A DNA stretch of 64,000 nt from Torymus aiolomorphi (taxonomy: Eukaryota > Arthropoda > Insecta > Hymenoptera > Torymidae): NCBI GenBank assembly GCA_036365515.1, contig CM070876.1:129064394-129128393 (forward strand). The letters run 5' to 3'. This document shows, piece after piece, positions 55,301 through 64,000 of the stretch. The notes under the pieces are model-generated. The model was not told the DNA's origin and ran no database searches. It was given only the letters and a program-made list of their open reading frames with translations. Position 1 is the stretch's first letter; each line of letters begins with the position of its first letter. The position numbers and the translations under genes were made by a program.

Positions 55301-57403
55301 TTAAACGTACTTCGTAAACATGGGCGCATATGAGACCAGCCATAAATAACAGATTGATATAGCATGGGCTGTATGAAAAAAAAATGGAAAAAAAAATGAA
55401 AAACTGTGTAACTGATTGGTTCAATGATTATCAATTTGTATGTAAAATTAGATCTAGTATTGCTACATAAATTTCCGATCAATCAACCAAAACGTAAAGG
55501 TCGAATCCATCTCAAATCAGTTGGTCCGCGTATGGCTATGGCACCGATCATTTTGAAATTAAAAACTTCAACTTATTGTGCTTGAAGTTAGATTGTTATA
55601 ACAAAATGATGAACATATAAGAGGTACATATGAATTCGTAACAAAGATTTCTTGTTGGACGGTGTGAATTAAATTATTATGCATTAAGGCCACCAAAAGA
55701 TTATGTTCAAGTCTGTAAAGCACACAACCTTCTGTAGTAGAGAGAAAGAGAAATACTGTTGTAGATATTCCTTTAAAGGTAAGCTAGCGACTCTACCAAA
55801 GAAAGTTGGGCCAGGATCTGCGAGTTTAATTATGAAGGTGTTTTTATCAATCTGTCGAATCTAGAAGTGCAATAATCATAATAAAAGTATAACAATGTAA
55901 TACTTCCCATACCCTCCCAGACGGAAATAAAGTATGCACACAGAAGTTAATAAATAAATATAATTTTTATTTGCATTTATGTGCTATAAATATTTGCATT
56001 TGGTTAATATATCGTTCGTGGTGTGTAGTATTTTGGATGGAGAGAAGCGGACTTTCAAAGAACAAAAAATTTTTTTTGTTAGATGTGTCTTAGGCCGACG
56101 TTTCGGGATTTTTTATTAATCACCTTATCACGGCTACAATGTTAATAAACACACTATAATAAATAAAAAGACTACACAATAATTGTCACAGAATAATAAG
56201 AAAATCACAAATACCGTTAAAAGAAAAACGTCACATATCGGTCGTCGAAGTATCACATCGCTTGTTTAGTGTAACAATATATATCGCTATACGAAAAACG
56301 TTATTGATTTAAAAAAAAATTCTTTAAAAAGAGACAGAACACAAAAATAAAACTGACAAGCAAAAAGAGAAATAAAACTCACGTCGGTGTTTCCCTCCAC
56401 GACACATTGTGGCTCTCGGCTGGTTAATTGTTAGTTAATCCAACCGAGAAGCAAAGCTGAATGAGAAGGAAAACCGAAACGGAAGAGAAATTATTTTCTC
56501 TTAGGGGTAGAGCGTTTCTTCGTTCTTGCTGCTCTCCCAGCCGTATGGAGCGGCTCGACCGAGGGACAAGGAGGAGGAGGGGAGCAATTTCGTAAAGATA
56601 TTGAAAATACTTTAACATTTGTAGTTACCCAAACATGCAACATTTTTTTATCAAGTCTAGGGTCGCTTTATACGATTTTTTTAGAAAATCGATGTCTTGC
56701 ATACTATTAAGCATGTCGACGCCCCCTGTTCATATAATTCTAACTCACGGAAGAGTGCAACATAATTCTAACTCGCAACTCCGTGCATTAAAATTCCAAT
56801 TCGGGCCAATACAATATGATTCCTATTCAAACGCACAGAGCAATATGATGCTAACTCGTGCGGCAAAACAATATAAATCTAATTCAAATAATCCTGGATA
56901 TTATTTCTTATGACAAACAATTCTGTATTCAAGCACTTCTAATAACACGGGAGAGAAAGAGTAGCACCTTAGTTATCAATTAATCTGATGTTTTACATAT
57001 ATTGATATCTATATATAATCATGGAACGGAGGCATAAACGCAAAAAAACACGATTTTTCACAGAAAATAAGGGTTACTAATTAAACAAGCTTTACTCGAA
57101 CATAAATAAACCACATTTAAAAGTTGAAATAGATTGGGTGCACGAGGAGACGGGCTCTCGAAAACGAGATACTTACGCGTGCTTTTGCTTATATACAAAG
57201 CGAAATTACTGATCCAAATAAAAGTAGCTTAAACTTACCAGGAAGCGGGCTCTCGAAGACGAGCTTCGATCGCGTGCTTTCGCTTAAGGTGGCTCCGTCG
57301 GGCTGAGTCGTATCTATGAGTGGCTCAGGGGGAAGGGGGTACCAATATTTTTTTTTGTGAAATGAGCAGTAAATTTTTATTTAAAGTAGTACAATATCAT
57401 GTA

Positions 57404-57404
<1 letters not shown>
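55301..57404. other. Stretch without a recognised gene
   Basis: A terminus related to the 3.5-kb transposon (GTCGAATCCATCTCAAATCA and onward) is at 55499-55560. A hammerhead-core-like motif is on the minus strand at 56100-56130 (TGATAAGG...CGAAAC). A repeated GGGCTCTCGAA(A/G)ACGAG phrase is at about 57153 and 57247. Short open frames (56424-56618 minus, 56635-56913 plus) show no domain. Confidence 0.4.

Positions 57405-57472
<68 letters not shown>
57405..57472. repeat. (TA)n microsatellite
   Basis: About 34 TA units directly abutting the left end of the long-TIR element. Confidence 0.95.
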
Positions 57473-57475
<3 letters not shown>

Positions 57476-59499
57476 ACCTATTATATGTTATGATACATAA
57501 AAATAACCACAATACATGCGATATACATGCGTGTAAAAAAAGCAAGATTTGCGGTTTTTATGAAATTAAATTTTAATTTTTCTAGTGACTTGATATTTTC
57601 TTCACAGAAAAAGATTTCGCAGCTGAAATGCTATACTCTCTAGGTGGTTTTATGAACAAATAATCGATTTTCATTAAATGACGAGGAAAAATGTTTTTCT
57701 CTCCATAACAGCCTACCGAGGAAACAGTACAAAGAGTACATACGAGAGTACAAAGAGTACCAAGAGTACATATGAGAGTGCAAAGAGTACAAAGAATACA
57801 TTCGAGAGTACAAAGAATACATACGAGAGTGCAAAGAGTAGATACGAGGTTCACGCGTATATGAGAATTGGGAAGACAAGCAATACAATTATTTAAATAA
57901 TTTTTTTAACACATGCACTATTATCGCCCTTTTTCGGCCTAAAAAGAGGTTCTAAAGTGACTTTTCACCACACGGCGCGTAAAGTGCGTACTGTACGCCC
58001 TGCGGGCAAAAAACAGCCTACGCATTTTACGCTTCTCGTGAAGAAAATTAGTATATGCACCACGGGAATAAGTAAAGAATAGCCTAGATGACATATTTGT
58101 CACCCTCGCCTTCGGCTCGGGCGACAATTATATGCGATCTGAGACATTCTTTACTTTTACTTCCTAGGTGCATAATCTACTATTTTTTGACCGATTGGAT
58201 ACAAAAATACTATAATAGCCCGGCGGGCGCATAAGTATCTTTTGCAGATACTTTTGCGCTCGCTACTCTAAAATTCCGTAAAACCGCAAAAATTAAACTA
58301 AATCCACTATAAATTTGTGAATGCATACTTTTTATGACTTTTCTTATTCAGAGATAAATCCAGTATACTATTTTCATTTGGAAATAAACATAATCACATT
58401 CGCACAAATTTGTGACAGATTTTTAGGCTCAACATCCCGAAAATCAATACATAAGTCACTAAAAATATGGTGTGCACTGGGCTTAGTGGGCCTTTTGACC
58501 TCGTCTGTTTGCAGTACTCGTCTTCGGTTCGCAAAGCGCACTCGCCTTCAGCTCTTGCTGGCTCACTCATGACTCGTACTTCACACTCCACATTCGGTCT
58601 ATAAAAGCTCACTTTGCGCCCTAGGTACACAATATAATATTTAAACCTAAGTAGCCAGGGGATACGAGGTCCACGCATATTAGGGAACAACGTAGACATG
58701 CAATAAAACGATTATTCAAATAATTTTTAAACCCAATCAGCTGAGGGATACGAGGTCCACGCGTATTAGGGAATTACGTACACGGAAAAAAAGTAAATCT
58801 TGCTGTTTTGCACAAATTAAATCAACTAGGTAAGGAGAAAGTAGAAACTGCTTTAAAAAAAACAAGAATTTACTTTTTTTTTATTTTATAAGTAAAAACT
58901 ATATTATGGAGTTTTTTAAGACTATTCTAAGAGTATTTTTTGTGCACATTGAAGTGCTTACGATGCCCCCTCGATAAGCTCTTATGGAGAAAAAAGCATT
59001 TTTCCTTGTCATTTAATGAAAATCGATAATTTGTTCATAAAACCACCTAGGCAGTATAGCATTTCAGCTGCGAAATCTTTTTCTGTGAAGAAAATATCAA
59101 GTCACCAGAAAAATTAAAATTTAATTTCATAAAAACTGCAAATCGTCCTTTTTTCACACGCATATACACGGCGTCTCATTTTAATCTATGCAGCAAAATA
59201 TCTCCGAATGCAGGCCAGATACAGAAAAATGGTTGAGATGAAAATTGTTCGTGACGATGGGGGTCAACTTTTGGTCACATTTAATTAGACCTTGAGATCA
59301 TTTATCAAGGTCATTTCAAAGTTAAGATCATTTTTTCAAATTAGAACCCCTATTTCTGACGTCGGAATCGGATAGAGCGGGAAATTTTACGTCCAAAACC
59401 GTTCTTTAAACATTTTTTTGTGACCTCCACAAGGTTATATCAAGGTCAAATGCTTAAAAATTGGTCAGAACGCGAAATTTCATAGTTGTCTCAAGCAGA

Positions 59500-59645
59500 A
59501 CAAGCCCTGATAAACCCAACCAATCAAAGGATGTCTTCTTTGTAGATACAGCTCAGCATGCCGCCTAGCTGCTGCACGATAATTGCCATTACATTGCTCT
59601 AAAACCATTATCATGTCAACTATTTGATCAGCTGGATAATTCACA
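59500..59645 (-). pseudogene. Inverted N-terminal transposase fragment
   Basis: The minus strand encodes NYPADQIVDMIMVLEQCNGN and YRAAARRHAELYLQRRHPL, a diverged second copy of residues 3-41 of the transposase at 60110, in opposite orientation. The left inverted end therefore swallowed the start of a transposase gene, so the long inverted ends probably arose by inverted duplication plus deletion. Confidence 0.75.
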
Positions 59646-59689
59646 AATACAATAAAAAAGGGATCTGTACCCAACACCAGACCCATCAA

Positions 59690-60109
59690 CTCTTATGAAT
59701 TTTGATGTGCTAAAACCGAATCTGGGGCCAGAATTTTGCCATCACCTTCCATTTTTTATTAAAACTCAAGAAATCACCCTCCCACTTACGAAAATTCAGG
59801 ATTTTATGGGAATAAGCGTTTCATAAAAAAATATAAAGTAAAAGAAATTTTTATCTTTATCACAGGAATAACGATGTCAAAAGTTTAAAATCTAATAATT
59901 GATAACAAGATTAACTAACAATAAGTAAGAGGTTAAAATACAAGTGTTAACTATTATATTGTTGAAAATAAGCAAGAATTGAATTTTCAACAATTTGTAT
60001 TGAATTTGTAACTTAAGTTAAATTTCCAAAGACACGAAGGTTTATTTGTTCTCAATATTTTAAAAATTAAATCTTTTTCAATTGTCTCGTCTATAAGTAA
60101 AGTTACATC
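59690..60109. other. Non-coding leader of the mariner transposase
   Basis: AT-rich sequence between the inverted fragment and the transposase start. It would hold the promoter and 5'UTR but shows no clear motif. Confidence 0.4.
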
Positions 60110-61178
60110 ATGGCTGATTATCCAGCTGATCAAATAGTTGAAATGATAATGGTTTTAGGGCAATGTAATGGTAATTATCGTGCAGCAGCTAGGCGGTATG
60201 CTGAGTTGTATCCACAAAGGAGACATCCTACTGATTTGACAATCAGAACTTTAACTCAAAGAGCTCGCGGTGGCCACCTTATTCGTCAGCGCAGGCACCA
60301 CGAATACGATGAAAACGATGCTCGTGTCGTGACTATTTTAGCAATTGTTCATCTCGACCCGCATATTAGCACACGCCAAATTGAAAGAGAAATTGGTATT
60401 TTCCGTCCGACAGTTTCAAGGATTCTAAGAATTATTGACTATTATGCCTACCATATAACTTTAGTTCAGGAACTAAGGCAGAACCATGTTAAATTACGCA
60501 TTAAATTTTGTCACTGGGCTTTAAGAATGATAGAAAATGATCCAGACTTTTTCAAATACGTCCTTTTTTCGGATGAGGCAAAATTTTGTAACGATGGGCG
60601 ACTGAACAGGCACAATTGCCATTATTGGTCAGATGTGAACCCTCACTGGCACAGAGCGATGGATCATCAAAATCGGTGGAGCATAATGGTGTGGTGTGGA
60701 ATAGTCAATGGTTACTTGTGATAGGTCCGTAATTCTTTGAGCGAAATGTCGATAGAAACAGCTATTTAGAGCTAATAAGAGATCATTTGCCAGTACTTTT
60801 GGAAAACGTCGACATAGCTACAAGACAAAGAATGTGGCTTCAGCAAGATGGTGCAGCACCACATTTTGCACGAATCGTTCGAGATTTTTTAAATAACAAC
60901 TACAATGACAGGTAGATTGGACGAGGAAGTCCAGTTAACTGGCCTGCTAATTCACAAGATATGACGTCACCAGATTTTTTCTTGTGGGGGTAAGTAAAAA
61001 TTGAAGTTTTTTCTCAACGGCCTACAACAAGGGAAGATTTTATGGATAGAATTCGTAGAACTTGCGAATCCATTTCTAGAGCAACGTTGCTCAGGACTAT
61101 GGATCATTTCCAACGGTGATTACGCCTGTGCCTGGAAGCCAACGGAGGTAACTTTGAACATGTACTCCGTGGATAGAT
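60110..61178 (+). pseudogene. Tc1/mariner-superfamily transposase with DUF4817-type N-terminus
   Basis: The first 203 residues (60110-60721) are open. An N-terminal helical domain (MADYPADQIVEMIMVLGQCN, RAAARRYAELYPQRRHP) of the DUF4817 type is followed by a second helix-turn-helix (STRQIEREIGIFRPTVSRIL). The catalytic region then begins (FSDEAKFCNDGRLNRHNCHY, first aspartate). Coding continues after the stop at 60721 with WLQQDGAAPHFARIVRDF (second aspartate, about 60838-60890) and SPDFFLWG (third acidic residue, about 60970-60990), ending near HVLRG at 61175. In-frame stops lie near 60721, 60736, 60916, 60991 and 61119. Inactive copy of a family common in ants and other insects. Confidence 0.85.
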
Positions 61179-61626
61179 AATGTCAACTGCAGTAATAATG
61201 GTGAGAGGCAAGGGGACTCGCGTTAAACGAACACCCCAGTGAGAGGCAAGGGGACTCACGTTAAAAATATAAGTATCAAATTTCGCGTTCTGACCAATTT
61301 TTAAGCATTTGATCTTGATTTAACCTTGTGGAGATCACAAAAAAATGTTTAAAGAACCGTTTTGGACGTAAAATTCCCCGCTCTATCCGATTCCGACGTC
61401 AGAAATAGGGGTTCTAATTTGAAAAAATGATCTTAACCTTAAAATGGCCTTGAAAAATGATCTCAAGGTCAAATTGAAGGTGACCAAAAGTTGACCCCCA
61501 TCGTCACGACAATTTTCATCTGAACCATTTTTCTGTATCTGGCCTGCATTTGGAGATATTTGGCTGCATAAATTAAAATGAGACACCGTGTATATCGCAT
61601 GTATTGTGGTTATTTTTATGTATCAT

Positions 61627-64000
<2,374 letters not shown>

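Larger units (their letters stand above)
59167..61590 (+). mobile_element. Tc1/mariner-superfamily transposon (2,424 bp) with ~320-bp inverted ends
   Basis: The ends are CACGGCGTCTCATTTTAAT and the complement of TTAAAATGAGACACCGTG, flanked by TA on both sides (59165-59166 and 61591-61592). The inverted ends extend to about 59490 and 61270, with phrases CTGACGTCGGAATCGGATAG and TTCTGACCAATTTTTAAGC. It carries a transposase on the plus strand and an inverted fragment of the same gene at 59500-59645. Collapsing the TA pair restores the arm of the surrounding element with one mismatch. Confidence 0.88.
57473..61628. mobile_element. Long-TIR element between two (TA)n arrays, split by a mariner
   Basis: The left arm 57480-57710 is matched in reverse by 58985-59164 followed, after the nested mariner, by 61593-61628. 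Shared phrases are ATACATAAAAATAACCACAA, CATGCGATATACATGCGTG, GATTTCGCAGCTGAAATGCT and TAAATGACGAGGAAAAATG. The interior (57720-58985) holds a GAGTACAAAGAGTACAT minisatellite (57728-57845), GTAAAGTGCG-type repeats, and three copies of GATACGAGGTCCACGCGTAT (57843, 58657, 58746). No transposase. The outer boundary on both sides is (TA)n, which may be its target preference. Confidence 0.75.

Overview
This window is AT-rich, repeat-dense nuclear DNA from an animal, almost certainly an insect and perhaps a hymenopteran. The evidence is one intron-flanked talin exon, many decayed insect-type transposons (Copia, I/Jockey-like and R1-like LINEs, piggyBac, Tc1/mariner, hAT-type, a TTAA-inserting family), very long introns or intergenic stretches, and no bacterial-style operons. 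The species cannot be fixed from the sequence alone.

Layout. 1-2250: AT-rich DNA with two MITEs, one a clean hAT-type with an 8-bp target duplication. 2250-8040: a 5.8-kb satellite of alternating ~153/165-bp monomers with recent 1.3-kb and 3.25-kb higher-order duplications. 8040-12880: AT-rich repeats, a GC-rich island (10.2-11.2 kb) between direct repeats, and ~330-bp monomers resembling a LINE 5'UTR. 12.88-14.92 kb: decayed gag-protease with several zinc knuckles. 16.57-17.07 kb: poly(A)-tailed 3' end of an R1-like LINE. 17.4-18.5 kb: a ubiquitin-protease-like fragment split by two insertions, each with a target duplication. 18.6-20.9 kb: a LINE ORF1/ORF2 fragment cut by a reversed Copia element (20.94-27.47 kb) that itself holds two DNA transposons. 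27.5-28.6 kb: a Foldback-type element. 28.6-29.7 kb: a broken viral glycoprotein-like sequence. 29.8-31.06 kb: a 1.28-kb palindrome. 31.07-36.48 kb: a 120-bp satellite interrupted by a 3.5-kb long-TIR DNA transposon. 36.5-37.5 kb: a LINE endonuclease fragment. 37.5-44.6 kb: mostly non-coding, with a second LINE gag. 44.58-46.24 kb: a piggyBac relic with ~490-bp inverted ends. 47.7-48.9 kb: GC-rich sequence. 49.6-50.7 kb: a tRNA-like gene, a truncated copy, and a 441-bp near-perfect palindrome. 51,050-51,320: the talin exon (minus strand). 51.4-55.3 kb: three consecutive elements bounded by TTAA. 57.4-61.7 kb: a long-TIR element with a mariner nested in one arm. 61.6-64 kb: (TA)n arrays and a GC-richer tail.

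The only confident host coding sequence is the talin exon, so part of this window is intron of the talin (rhea) gene, transcribed toward lower coordinates. Nearly everything else is transposon-derived and broken by frameshifts or stops. The most distinctive property is the abundance of long inverted-repeat architecture in unrelated elements. Several nested insertions also have junctions that reconstruct the pre-insertion site exactly, giving a relative chronology. A recurring stem-loop motif resembling a hammerhead ribozyme core occurs at four places, one inside a dated insertion.
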